A stretch of 64,000 nt of DNA from BQJU01 sp965229635 (GTDB taxonomy: Bacteria > Bacteroidota > Bacteroidia > Chitinophagales > Saprospiraceae). Location of the stretch: NCBI GenBank assembly GCA_965229635.1, contig OZ245894.1:2914001-2978000 (forward strand). The letters are read 5' to 3'. This document shows, one piece after another, positions 53,301 to 63,000 of this stretch. Under the pieces are notes generated by a model. That model was not told where the DNA came from and did no database searches. It saw only the letters and a program-made list of their open reading frames with translations. The translations under genes were made by a program, and so were the position numbers. Positions within the stretch are counted from its first letter, which is position 1; each line of letters opens with the position of its first letter.

Positions 53301-54399
53301 TGGTATCTGGGTCAGATTGACAGTTGCCAACCCGAGTGGTCAAGGTATATAGGCCAGGACCCGGAGCATCCGTAGGATTCTTGGCATTGGAGGCATAGCC
53401 GTTGGGGCCTTGCCATTGATAGGAGACCGAAGAGCCATTGGTTTGTTGGGCTGACCCGAAAAGTGGCGGGAAATCTCCCTCGCAGTAAATTGAGTTGGTT
53501 GAAGCTACGGCGATTGGCCGGACCCGATTGAAGATTGTAAACTGATCAGAAAAAGTGAAGTTTGAAATCAAGGATGTTGATTCAAGGGTGTAAAACCCAG
53601 GACAAAGGCCACTTATCGTATCTATTCCAGTAGGAAGAGAGTCTTCGAAAATGATTTCACCAGAATTTAGGGAAAGGCGGTGGTGCCATTCTTCCTCTAG
53701 AGTAGTGATGACAATTTCGCCGGTACACGCACTGTCACAGACACTAGAAGAAGAGCGATAATAGTCGATGATATTTTCATAAAAATACTCCTCAGGATTA
53801 AAAAAGTAATCAATTTCCCAACTATTACATACACTCTGAGCCCACGACCCTGATTCACCATCAGAAAGGGCATTTATTGTTAATCCCAGATCATTAATAT
53901 TGTCTGTCTGATAATCTTCCCGGACATCAATGGTCCAGCAAAAAGTTTTAGGAGGGGAGTTAATGCCTATTTGTGCACAGCCTCCTTGGCCATCGCCATG
54001 ATTATTGCCGGGATCTCCATCGTAAGGTCCTCCATTATAGGAATCATAGGCAAAGCCTGATCCAAAAATCTGGCCAGTAGCACTGCTTTGCCAAGAGGGG
54101 TACCAATCCCAATAACCGGTGCCATCGCAGGAAGGAGGGGGCACTGGATTGATGCTGCCTTGGTCCCAGCCCTGTCCGAAAAGAATTTCAACGGCATGCA
54201 GCCACTCCGCTGCGGGGCCCAACTGCCACTCAAAGACGGTATAGCAAAATTCCACTGAGCTTCCTGGATCATAGGTATGGGTAATGGGATTAGGAGTCGG
54301 TGATACTGTCAGGGTGCTGGCTACCAGGCATTGGTCTCCTTGGCCTGACGCCAAAATGGGAAAAATGAATAGCAGAAAACTCACGTAAAGATGGCGCAT
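50380..54399 (-). CDS. T9SS type A secreted protein with Ig-like/SprB repeats, 1339 aa
   Basis: A large exported protein with a signal peptide (1-19, FPILASG). An N-terminal region of about 290 residues, rich in Trp, Tyr, Gly and Cys (GYWDWYPSWQSSATGQIFGSG), does not match a family I know. Many Ig-like and SprB-type modules follow (about 310-1230) with words such as PYTFAWSTGESSDTI and TYTLTVTDSNGC. The end (from VLFPNPSHDQVMVQW to TISKKLLKE) is a type A T9SS sorting tail. Unlike its neighbours it has no dockerin-like pair and no SWLG/DIALSR domain. A surface or matrix role is likely; no enzyme motif is seen. Confidence 0.88.
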   Translation of the reverse strand: MRHLYVSFLLFIFPILASGQGDQCLVASTLTVSPTPNPITHTYDPGSSVEFCYTVFEWQLGPAAEWLHAVEILFGQGWDQGSINPVPPPSCDGTGYWDWYPSWQSSATGQIFGSGFAYDSYNGGPYDGDPGNNHGDGQGGCAQIGINSPPKTFCWTIDVREDYQTDNINDLGLTINALSDGESGSWAQSVCNSWEIDYFFNPEEYFYENIIDYYRSSSSVCDSACTGEIVITTLEEEWHHRLSLNSGEIIFEDSLPTGIDTISGLCPGFYTLESTSLISNFTFSDQFTIFNRVRPIAVASTNSIYCEGDFPPLFGSAQQTNGSSVSYQWQGPNGYASNAKNPTDAPGPGLYTLTTRVGNCQSDPDTIVVPAPLPRPEISITSGNQVFLCAGGNTELTAEGADTYEWYTEQGILFATGPTATVMPVATRTYQVRGLVDGDPCEGIAEVTVYIDDFSAIDIGPEQNVCVSGPTTFGPGVSGLDYLWSTGETTSTITIDLATPTSYALTVTAPGGCSDEFETLLIPVANPTAEIEALSTLLCKGDSTLLIAQPDVGTPPYTFAWSTGESSDTITVIPEVTTTYTLTVTDSNGCTDEASVMIEVISDQTTIVAANPVVCEGETTTLTVNEFANFYDWSTGQVSQMIEIAPSTSSVYEVTIMDFNGCLKTDTILIEVVPPPNPPIINCTSTTSSIVFSWEVIGGFIHTASSISGPDGLQTDSTYTVSGLSPNDEVTIELAAFSPEGCVAINQQTCSAIDCPNVELEITEVIDVCEDAAPFLLEVIATGGSGGGTIIWQGACITDPSTGQFDAQLCGPGTYQVIATYSEGPCVYQAATEVTILPIYQAEFTLAQEACITDTVTVQYTGDAPNDAVFNWNFGAATVLSGSGPGPYELRWANAGDYIVELSLGGDCPSETISHDISITTPLDAPEVSCDLDVPNGIISFGWNTVVGATSYQLSLNGEDLPNITETEISFDSFAPGENAILLVTPIGDGLCTNASGQAGCALPICPELEVSPTQNTLCEGEAVPLSASYGSDATYTWSPPTGLSCTDCPNPVATPGTSTTYTVTASNASGCEESAEISIIVNPLPSVFLEDAYDVCLGETVELCLQNVQMVVWTGPNGYYYENPCLIIPDFAEENSGTYYMEVTFLDGCTLNDSLDILAIPPLEVIQVPEQVEACPNQIFTLSAEVNNADFYYWFPIKNVFCPNCPTTLASITHPTVFTLIVLDETGCEMRFEIPAVIPPGCQQQPDIDDPIFLTGTGNEGPVDMVLFPNPSHDQVMVQWNQEVEGNLQLFDTQGKLVQQTSVRDQTTTLDLQVLPSGIYWVRWTSERGTISKKLLKE

Positions 54400-54461
54400 G
54401 ATGATAGGTGTTTAAAGGTGGAAGCCATGAATTTACCCCAAATCCTTGAAAACACAAAAAA

Positions 54462-54482
54462 AGCCAGTCAATCTGACTGGCT
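54462..54482 (-). terminator. Intrinsic terminator after the 1236-aa gene
   Basis: AGCCAGTCA (54462-54470) and TGACTGGCT (54474-54482) form a perfect 9-bp stem with a 3-nt loop. On the minus strand it is followed by TTTTTTTGTGTTTT, 26 bp after the stop codon at 54509. Confidence 0.9.
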
Positions 54483-54508
54483 ATCCATACTACCTTTTAC
54501 TGCAATAA

Positions 54509-57500
54509 TTAATCAATAATTAGCTTCTTATGGCCAATGCCGCGATCAGTTTGCAAGCTGAGGAAATAGGTGCCTTTCGGCAAATGGGACACATCCAATT
54601 CATTGTGCTCCCATTGATCTGTCTGCCAGACCACTCTGCCCAGAGCATTGAATAATTGGCCCTTGAGGATTTTCAGATTGCCTGATTGGATATACACTTT
54701 TTCTCTGGCTGGATTTGGCGAAAGCCTGATCCACCGACTGAGGTCCACCTCATTTTGATCGCTTATAATTTCCGTAAGGGTGCTCTGAGCATCAACGGGA
54801 ATCTCTTCACCGGCAAAGTTGATCAACCTCACATTATCAATACTGAACTCGGCGACCAACTCATTGCGCTCCTCCTCATTGGACCAGAACAGGATGTCGT
54901 CCTCAATGGTCACAATAAATTGTCCGATGGCTCCTGATCCGCTTACATTCATGCCATCAATACGGCTGAGGCCAATGTCGGTGCGCCCCATGCTGTGAAA
55001 GTCTTTTTGCAGGATAAACATATCCACATCTGGAGTACCCAGCCAGGAGCTACCCAGCTCGACAAACGCGGAATTCATGGCAATGATCTCGGGATTATAA
55101 TTCAGGCTGAATGCAAGCCCGTAAACATCTTCTGCCGACATTTCATCGGTACCCAGAATGATGGGTAAGTTGATGGTTTGCCCTTCGATCAGCGTATCGG
55201 GTTCCAGGTAGAAGGGTACATCACCCAACAGGCGATTCTCATCGGGATTTTCATTGGTAAATTGATGCTCTTCACCCCAGTTAAGACTGATGGCCAGCGT
55301 ATCATTGAGGTCAATCAAACCGTTTCCATCGGTATCGCTGTGCTTATAATTACTACCATCGGGAGTGCTGAATAGCCAATCAGGAGCAGGCTGGGCTTCC
55401 CAGGTTAACGATGCGTTGGGACGGGTAGGACCTCCAGAATTGATGGCCAATCCGATGTTGAGTGCATCAAAGTTATCAACTACTCCATTGTCATCCGTAT
55501 CGCCCGGCCATACGGGGGTGTCTTCCACCAAAATATCGACAATCAAGGTGACACAAGGGCTCGTTGAACCATAGCACAATTCCACAATCATGGTATCGGC
55601 ACCGGCTTCCTGGCCAATGAAGTCAATACAATTTTCGCCCAGATCGGTATCATAAAGGATGAATCCCAATGGGGCTGCTATAATCTCGGTTACCTCCAAT
55701 CCCAGCGGCCCTTGGGTGGGATCACACCAGGTGACCGTGTCGCCCACGTAGATGGTATCCGAAAAGGCAAAGCTGCAGTCGACAACGGTGATGGTCACAG
55801 AATCAATGACCGTACAACCGGTAGATTGTACATCGGTAACAGTGACGGTGTAGGTAGTCGTTTCCGTGGGTTGAGCCACTGGATTACTACTGAATGGGTT
55901 GTCAAGACCGGTGGCGGGCGACCACTCATAATTGTAAAGATCAGAGGAAACCGCATTTAAGGTTAATGCATCTCCCTGACAAATGACCGTATCCGGGTCC
56001 ACGGTAAGCTCCAGCCCCTGACCTACTTCGATGCCGTCTAGTTCTATGGTACAACCTTCACTATCAGTCAACGTCACTTCATAAGTGCCGATACTGGCTA
56101 CCGGATAGCTGTTTTCGGTGGTGGTCTGGTTGTCCCACCAGGTATACAAATAGGGCGGTGTTCCTCCCGTTGGATACACGGTAATACTGCCGGGATCACC
56201 CTGACACGTCAGGTTTTCTGCCAATACATTTAGGATACCCAAATCTGAATTAGACGTAATTTCAATCAGGATAGCGGCATTACAACTGGCGTCGTGAACG
56301 GAAATGGCATAGACCCCTGGTGTTAAATCTACAGAAGCATTGCCATTGCCCACTACTGCGCCGTCCACACTCAGCCAGTAATCTTCCAGGTTTGAGGTAA
56401 TTCCACCGGATGCGGACACAAGGGTGAGCGTGGTGGCATCATTGGGGCAGGGTACGGTTGGACTATAGTCTAGTTCAAATGTAATTTCATTGGTGTAATC
56501 CAGGTCAAAAATGGCGGTAGCCGTACAGAGATTATCGGAGGTAGCAGTAACCTCATAGTAGCCTGGAAATAGATTGTCTGGGTCGATATTGGGTGGTGAA
56601 AAGCCGTTGTAGACCCATTCCAACTCTGTGGGAATACCGTTGAGGGCTTCAAAGGTGACGCTACCGTCATTACTGCCGTTGCAATAAGCGGGCGTGATGG
56701 TCTCGGCAAGAAATTGGAACTCGATCACCTCAAACTGTGTCGGATCAATGGATTGGATACAACCCTCGGGATTTCTGATCATTAGGTCAATGACTGTGGA
56801 GGAATCAACCAATACCACAGTGCTCACAGGAATAGGAGAAAAGTTTAGCCCACCGTCAAGAGAATAGTCATAACCACTGGGATCGGGGCCGGTAAAGATC
56901 AGGCGATCGATGGCATCAGTACAATCCGATTTATCCAGCGTGACCGACCATTCTGGATTGGATTGTACACCGATGGTGAATTCACCATCTACAGTACAGT
57001 CAGCTGCATCTGTAATGGTAATGGTGTAGTGTCCCGGGGCCAGCTGAAATAAATCCGGGTCATCTCCGGTTCCGGGGAAGTTAATGTCATAATTATAGGG
57101 AATGACTCCACCGGCAATGTTGATGATCACCTGACCGTCTTCGGAATCCAAACAAGTGGCATCCGTGGGATCGGTGAACAGTAGTAACTCAGGGGCAACC
57201 GTCACGCTAAAATCGGCACTTACTTCGCAACCAATGTTGTCAATGGCGGAGAAGGTATAATCGCCATCATTATCAAAGTTGGCATCAGGGATCAGGGGGT
57301 GACTTTCATTGGAATAAAAACCATCCGGACCGCTCCATTCGTAATATTGCCCATCAAAAATATTGGGATCAAAGGCGATGGTATCCCCAAAGCAAATTGG
57401 ACTATTGGAAAATGGTAGTAGCCCAAAATCCAGGTATTGATTCACATTGACCTGTACTTCATCCACTTGCCGACAGCCCGCCGCATCGGTCACCGTGACG

Positions 57501-58219
57501 GTGTAAATGGCTTCGTTAAATGGGGATTCAATCAATGGATTTGGGCAATCATTACAAGAGAGCGCGTCATTGCCATTGGTACTCCAGGCGTAGCTCACCG
57601 CTTCGGGAGCGATCACCTGCAATGGTGCATTGTCACCCCCGCAAATGGCGGTGTCGGGGGTAATGGATTGTATGAGATCCGTGCGGGGATTATCAACGGA
57701 ACCGGGGATGATTTGGGCGGGGAGTGGATCGCCGTTTTCGTCAACAACCTGTAGTAAAAATTGCGTTTCGGATTCTTCGATTGCTGTATAGCTACAAGAA
57801 TTTAATATTCTTGTACAAACCTGGAATAATAATGTTCCATCAGGCAACGCAACACCACCATTTGGAATTGGTTCTGCTGCTCCTGAGCATCCCATTCTAT
57901 CTGGGAATAGTAGATAGTTCGTTTCAGTTAACCATGATATATCAGGATTAAGAATGAGTTGTTCACCTTCCAATTCTTCGCTATTCCACATTAGGCCTAA
58001 GGTAATACCTCCAACTCCCTCGAAATTACTAACGGTCACCGAAACGCAAACCAGGTCATCTTGCTGGCCAGTCTCATTGCTGACATGAAAGGTAACCTGT
58101 GCTTCAAGACTGGAATTAACAAAGAGTAAGAAGATAGTTAAAACAGTAGCGCGTAAGTACAGAAAAGAAGTCGTTAATAACTGTTGCATAGCTTTGGTAT
58201 TGTAAAAAAATGTGTTCAT
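54509..58219 (-). CDS. T9SS-secreted protein with split dockerin, 1236 aa
   Basis: The most divergent member of the six-gene family. After an N-terminal signal segment (hydrophobic about 18-39, ending SSLEAQ) comes a degenerate cohesin-like domain (about 41-185), then Ig-like/SprB repeats (about 190-820). A short beta-domain near 830-900 (TVTWCDPTQGPLGLEV) leads into the split dockerin (about 903-983; loops DTDDNGVVDNFD and DTDGNGLIDLND). The SWLG domain has DIGLSRIDG in place of DIALSR. The type A tail ends GHKKLIID. ATG starts exist at 58219 and 10 codons later. A candidate promoter lies at 58256-58286 on the minus strand and a clear terminator follows. Confidence 0.88.
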   Translation of the reverse strand: MNTFFYNTKAMQQLLTTSFLYLRATVLTIFLLFVNSSLEAQVTFHVSNETGQQDDLVCVSVTVSNFEGVGGITLGLMWNSEELEGEQLILNPDISWLTETNYLLFPDRMGCSGAAEPIPNGGVALPDGTLLFQVCTRILNSCSYTAIEESETQFLLQVVDENGDPLPAQIIPGSVDNPRTDLIQSITPDTAICGGDNAPLQVIAPEAVSYAWSTNGNDALSCNDCPNPLIESPFNEAIYTVTVTDAAGCRQVDEVQVNVNQYLDFGLLPFSNSPICFGDTIAFDPNIFDGQYYEWSGPDGFYSNESHPLIPDANFDNDGDYTFSAIDNIGCEVSADFSVTVAPELLLFTDPTDATCLDSEDGQVIINIAGGVIPYNYDINFPGTGDDPDLFQLAPGHYTITITDAADCTVDGEFTIGVQSNPEWSVTLDKSDCTDAIDRLIFTGPDPSGYDYSLDGGLNFSPIPVSTVVLVDSSTVIDLMIRNPEGCIQSIDPTQFEVIEFQFLAETITPAYCNGSNDGSVTFEALNGIPTELEWVYNGFSPPNIDPDNLFPGYYEVTATSDNLCTATAIFDLDYTNEITFELDYSPTVPCPNDATTLTLVSASGGITSNLEDYWLSVDGAVVGNGNASVDLTPGVYAISVHDASCNAAILIEITSNSDLGILNVLAENLTCQGDPGSITVYPTGGTPPYLYTWWDNQTTTENSYPVASIGTYEVTLTDSEGCTIELDGIEVGQGLELTVDPDTVICQGDALTLNAVSSDLYNYEWSPATGLDNPFSSNPVAQPTETTTYTVTVTDVQSTGCTVIDSVTITVVDCSFAFSDTIYVGDTVTWCDPTQGPLGLEVTEIIAAPLGFILYDTDLGENCIDFIGQEAGADTMIVELCYGSTSPCVTLIVDILVEDTPVWPGDTDDNGVVDNFDALNIGLAINSGGPTRPNASLTWEAQPAPDWLFSTPDGSNYKHSDTDGNGLIDLNDTLAISLNWGEEHQFTNENPDENRLLGDVPFYLEPDTLIEGQTINLPIILGTDEMSAEDVYGLAFSLNYNPEIIAMNSAFVELGSSWLGTPDVDMFILQKDFHSMGRTDIGLSRIDGMNVSGSGAIGQFIVTIEDDILFWSNEEERNELVAEFSIDNVRLINFAGEEIPVDAQSTLTEIISDQNEVDLSRWIRLSPNPAREKVYIQSGNLKILKGQLFNALGRVVWQTDQWEHNELDVSHLPKGTYFLSLQTDRGIGHKKLIID

Positions 58220-58255
58220 GGGATGATAATTTGGTCATGTTTAAAGTTGATGGTT

Positions 58256-58286
58256 CAAATTTATCCCAAATACCGGCTACAGGAAA
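58256..58286 (-). promoter_or_regulatory. Promoter of the 1236-aa gene
   Basis: On the minus strand TAAATTTG (58263-58256) is a good -7 element, and TTTC (58286-58283) stands 19 bp upstream where TTTG is expected. The ATG follows about 37 bp downstream. Confidence 0.55.
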
Positions 58287-58338
58287 GTACATTTATTGCA
58301 ATTTCTAGGAAAAGATTGCGATCTTTACATGGTCTGTT

Positions 58339-58375
58339 AAAAAATAATACTCTGATAATCAGAGAATTATTTTTT
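58339..58375. promoter_or_regulatory. 37-bp near-perfect palindrome upstream of paralogue 2
   Basis: Arms of 18 bp (58339-58356 and 58358-58375) with one mismatch surround a single base. The core CTCTGAT-A-ATCAGAG is a perfect 15-bp palindrome and the outer parts are runs of A and T. It ends 23 bp before the ATG at 58399. It could be an operator, or a cruciform or terminator for leftward-reading RNA. Confidence 0.5.
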
Positions 58376-58398
58376 ATACGGCATCAATATTCTAGGAT

Positions 58399-59844
58399 AT
58401 GAGGAATAGTAAATTGGTCCTTCTTTTGCAAAAAATGCCTGCAAAGGAACTGCAACAGCTGCGGGAAATGGTGCATTGCGGCTATTTTAACCAGCACGAG
58501 AGTTTGAAAAGGCTGTGTGATTACCTATTGGTGCTTGCGCCAAAATTTGATGAGGCAGCACTGGAAAGGCCATTAGTTTACGCTCAGGCGGAACCGGGAG
58601 AGCCCTACAATGAAGATCGGCTGAATAACCTGAATTCTGATCTGCTACAACTGGTCTACAAGTTTCTTACGATTGAGGGCCTGGACAAACGGCCGGATTG
58701 GCAGGGGCAACTCTTAATGCAGGAATTGCTCGACCGGGATGTGCCCAAACACCTTCGCCATCAGGCGCGGAGGCAAACGCAATTATTGCAACGCCGCAAG
58801 GATCGCAGCGTCGATTATTTTGAAACCAGTTATCAATTGCACGCCCACCTGGATCGCTTCGAGCTTAGTCAACAAAACCGGCGCTTTAGTGAGCATCTCC
58901 AGTATCAAAGTGATGATTTGGATCATTACTATCTGATACAGAAGTTTCGTCTGGCCTGTGAGATGAGCAGTCGCAACAGTGTGATCAAAGCCACCTACCA
59001 CTGCGATTTTATGCCCGAGCTGCTCAAGTGGTACCAAGATCGGGAAGCTTTGCGGCAAATGCCCATTTTAAACCTGTATTATTGCACCTGGCGCATGTTG
59101 GAAGAGCGATCGGATTCCACTCACTTTTACCGATTAAAACAATTGCTCAAAGAGCAGGCTCAGTTGGTTTCAGAAGCCGAGCAGCGCCTTTTGTACAACT
59201 ATGCGCTCAATTTTTGCATCAGCCGGATCAACTCCGGGGAAACGGACTTTTATCGGGAAACCCTGGATTTATACCAAAGTATGATTGACTCAAAAATCAT
59301 CTTTGTGCGAGGCATTCTCTCTCAGTGGGCATACAAAAACATTATCACCACCGGCATTCGCTTGCAAGACTTTGACTGGACGGAAAACTTCATCTACCAA
59401 TATCAGGATTTCCTGCCTGAGGAAGAACGTTACAATGCCGTTGCTTACAATCTCGCTGCGTTATACTACGCCCGATCAGATTATGAAAATGCGCTACGGC
59501 AATTGCAGGATGTTGAATTTACGGATGCCTCCTACCACATTGGTGCGAAGATTATTCAGCTCAAAAGTTATTATGAATTGGACGAAACGGAACCCTTCTT
59601 TTCACTGATTGAAGCCTTCAAAAAATACCTTAGCCGCAATCGTCAGATATCGGACTATCGCAAGACCGCCAATATGAATTTTTTGCGCCTGTCGAGGGCC
59701 ATTTTTCAACTCAAAAATGAGGCGAAATTAATCAATAGAAAATCCATGGATGAACGGCTCAAAAAACTCCAGATTCAGCTCAAAAATATGGACCCAATTG
59801 CCAATAAAGAGTGGTTGAGAAATGTGTTGAAAACCATGAGATGA
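58399..59844 (+). CDS. Conserved hypothetical protein, 481 aa (paralogue 2)
   Basis: A full-length paralogue of the 485-aa protein at 48850. It starts MRNSKLVLLLQKMPAKELQQ and shares the CGYFNQHESLKRLCDYLL block, LNSDLLQLVYKFL, YNYALNFCISRINSGE, YNLAALYYARSDYENALRQL and GAKIIQLKSYYELDE. It is soluble and helical; the last two blocks look like a TPR-type hairpin. There is no signal peptide, so it acts in the cytosol. A 37-bp palindrome lies directly upstream. Both paralogues lie beside large T9SS substrate genes and are transcribed on the other strand. Function unknown. Confidence 0.85.
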   Translation: MRNSKLVLLLQKMPAKELQQLREMVHCGYFNQHESLKRLCDYLLVLAPKFDEAALERPLVYAQAEPGEPYNEDRLNNLNSDLLQLVYKFLTIEGLDKRPDWQGQLLMQELLDRDVPKHLRHQARRQTQLLQRRKDRSVDYFETSYQLHAHLDRFELSQQNRRFSEHLQYQSDDLDHYYLIQKFRLACEMSSRNSVIKATYHCDFMPELLKWYQDREALRQMPILNLYYCTWRMLEERSDSTHFYRLKQLLKEQAQLVSEAEQRLLYNYALNFCISRINSGETDFYRETLDLYQSMIDSKIIFVRGILSQWAYKNIITTGIRLQDFDWTENFIYQYQDFLPEEERYNAVAYNLAALYYARSDYENALRQLQDVEFTDASYHIGAKIIQLKSYYELDETEPFFSLIEAFKKYLSRNRQISDYRKTANMNFLRLSRAIFQLKNEAKLINRKSMDERLKKLQIQLKNMDPIANKEWLRNVLKTMR

Positions 59845-59894
59845 CTCCTTGTTTTTCATGGATTTGAGTGATTTTCGTCACACTTATTTTTTCC

Positions 59895-59906
59895 GCAAAC
59901 GTTTGC
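59895..59906. promoter_or_regulatory. LacI-type palindrome upstream of the SusC gene
   Basis: GCAAACGTTTGC is a perfect 12-bp palindrome with the central CG typical of LacI/GalR-family operators. It lies 140 bp before the SusC start, in the promoter region of a SusC/SusD pair, where sugar-responsive control would be expected. No LacI gene is in the window. Confidence 0.5.
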
Positions 59907-60045
59907 AGAAAAGAATTTTTATCATCTTCTGGTCATTCGGGCGAAATTTATTTTTTTCCAGCAGAATTTTTCTTTGTTTTGTATCAAATTTGCGTGACGA
60001 AGTCCGCTTTTCCTAAACTAGATTTTGAAACTTAAATATCAGTGT

Positions 60046-63000
60046 ATGAAACTCAAATTGACAACCTTCCTGGTGTTGTTCCTGGGAATCAGTATGGGCG
60101 CATTTGCACAACGCACCATTTCGGGTGTTGTAACCGATGCAGGTACTGGCGAACCCCTGATCGGGGCCAATATTTTGGTCGTAGGAACCAGCACGGGAAC
60201 CATCACCGACTTCGACGGTGCTTACACCCTTTCCGTACCCGAAGCTGCCAAGCAATTGGAATTTTCCTATACCGGCTACCGGCCACAAACTATTGACCTG
60301 ACCGCTTCAGATAAAGTTGACGTGCAAATGACTGCCGGTGAACTTTTGGAGGAGGTCGTGATCGTAGGTTACGGTACGGTGAAGAAAGACGATGCAACCG
60401 GTGCCGTGAATGCGGTGACCACCGAAGAATTTAACAAAGGAGCTATCGTTTCTCCTGATCAACTGATCACAGGTAAAGTGGCCGGTGTACAAGTAATATC
60501 GAATAGTGGGGAACCTGGTGGCCAATCCTCCATCCGCATTCGTGGTGGTACTTCTGTAAATGCCAACAACGAACCATTGTACGTCATTGACGGAGTGCCT
60601 ATCGATAACGCAGCTATCAACCCCGGAGGTTTTCAGGGAGGTCGTAACCCACTCAACTTCCTCAACCCTGAGGACATTGCGACTTTTACCGTATTAAAGG
60701 ATGCTTCTGCGACCGCCATATACGGTTCTCGTGGTGCCAATGGTGTTATCCTGATTACCACCAAAACCGGTAAAACCGGTGAGCGGCCAAAACTAACCTA
60801 CAGTACCTGGGTTTCTGTGGCTAATGCCGCCAATACTTTTGAAGTGTTGAATGCCGAACAATTTCGGAATGTAGTGACCTTCGCTCAGCCACAAAACCTG
60901 GAGCTATTGGGCAATGCCGATACAGACTGGCAGGATGAAATTTTGCAGACTGCAGTGGGCCAAAACCACAACCTGAGCCTGATGGGTGGTGGCGAAAGTT
61001 CAAACTACCGCGTTTCTGCCGGTTACCTTAATCAGGACGGTATTGTGCGGACTTCCAATACTGAGCGTACCAACTTTGCTATGAATTATACGCAGAGAAT
61101 GTTGGATGACGCCCTTAAGATCAGCTTTAACCTGAAAGGAGCCTACACCAAGGACCGCATCAGTCCCAACGGGTCTATCGGTACGGCTATTTCTTACAAT
61201 CCAACCTTGCCAATTTTTGATCCGGGTAGCATCTTTGCAGGATATTATGAATATCCGCTTTCAGTGCTGAACGCCGGTACCAACCCGGTGGCGGAACTGG
61301 AGCAAACGCAGGATTTTAACCAGGGTTTCCGTGGATTAGGTAATGTAGAAGTGGATTACAAATTGCCATTCATTGAGGGACTGAGCGCCAAGGTAAATCT
61401 TGGGTTTGACGTCAACAAGGGTGAGCGGAGCCGCTTTTTGCCTTCTACTGTTCGCTTCCAGTTGAATAGTGCAAACCCAGGTGAGGTTCGTGCTGAAAAC
61501 TATACTCGTAGAAGTTCTCTTATGGAGGCCTATCTTACCTACGATCGTTACATTGAGTCAATTAAGAGTAACCTGACCTTCCTGGGTGGATACTCTTATC
61601 AGGATTTTAATAATGCCTTCCCTTCTTACGTTGCCAATGGATTGCCTAACGACTTCTTCGGTCCCAACAACCCTTCCGGCGCCGTTCAGTTGCAGGTAAA
61701 CAATTCGGTCATTGAAAACCGTTTGATCTCGTTTTTTGGGCGTGTAAACTTTGACATTGACAACAAGTACCTGATTACTGCTACGGTACGCCGTGACGGT
61801 TCTTCTCGTTTTGGTCCTGAAAACCGCTGGGGTACTTTCCCATCGGCTGCACTGGGCTGGAAGATTTCCGAAGAACCCTTTATGGCGGGTATCAGCAATA
61901 CCCTCAGCGGTCTTAAGCTGCGCTTGGGATGGGGAATCACCGGTAACCAGGATATTGGAGAATACAATTATCTGGCGCGCTATCGCGTAGGTGATGGTCT
62001 GGCTCAATACCAATTTGGCGATCAATACGTCACTACTTTGCGTCCAACAGCTTTTGATCCGGGCTTGAAGTGGGAAGAAACCCAAACGATCAATGCCGGC
62101 CTCGACTTTGAGTTCCTCTCCGGCCGATTTGGAGGTTCTATTGATGTATACAAGAAGACTACAGACGACCTGCTGTTTACAGTAAACGTGCCTGCCGGTA
62201 CCAACCTGGCCAACCGCGTTTTGACCAATATCGGTTCTTTGGAAAACACCGGTATTGAATTGGCTTTGAATGGCTACGTGGTAGATACACGAGACTTTCA
62301 GTGGAATCTGGGATTCAACGTTGCCTTTAACCAAAACGAGATCACCAAGATTGACGGATCGGGAGATGACTTCCTCGGCATTCAGTACGGTGGAATTGGT
62401 GGAGGTACCGGAACGACCATTCAGGTGTTGAGGGAGCAAAATCCGGTGAGTTCATTCTTCGTTTATGAGCACCTTCTGGATAGCGACGGGTTGCCAAGAG
62501 ATGACCAAACAGACTTCAATGATGACGGCGCTCTGGACTTGTTGGATATGTATGTTGATCAGAACGGAGACGGTGTGATCAATGAGAGTGACCGCGTCAT
62601 TAAAGAAAATGCTTTGCCTAATGCTATTTACGGCTTGACTTCGAGCATGACTTACAAAGGCTTTGACCTGAACTTTACAATTCGTGCCAATACTGGCAAC
62701 TATGTGTACAACAACGTTTTATCAGGCGGTAGTGCGCTGCAAAATGTGACCAACCGCTCTGCCCCTCCTGTAAACCTTCTGGCACGTGGTTTGTTGACCA
62801 ATTTTGAAGAGCCACAGTTCCTTTCCGACTACTATCTGGAGGACGCCAGCTTCATTCGTTTGGACAATATCACGTTGGGGTACAATTTTAGCCTTAGCAA
62901 TAAAATGAAATTGCGCCTGTATGCAACAGGACAAAATCTGCTTGTACTGACGGAATACACTGGTATCGACCCTGAAATTGGAAATCGTGCGACTTCTGGA

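Noticed and set aside
32942..58219. Classical cellulosome gene cluster
   Set aside because: Cohesin-like and dockerin-like domains are present, but no glycoside hydrolase, carbohydrate-binding or anchoring module typical of cellulosomes was seen.
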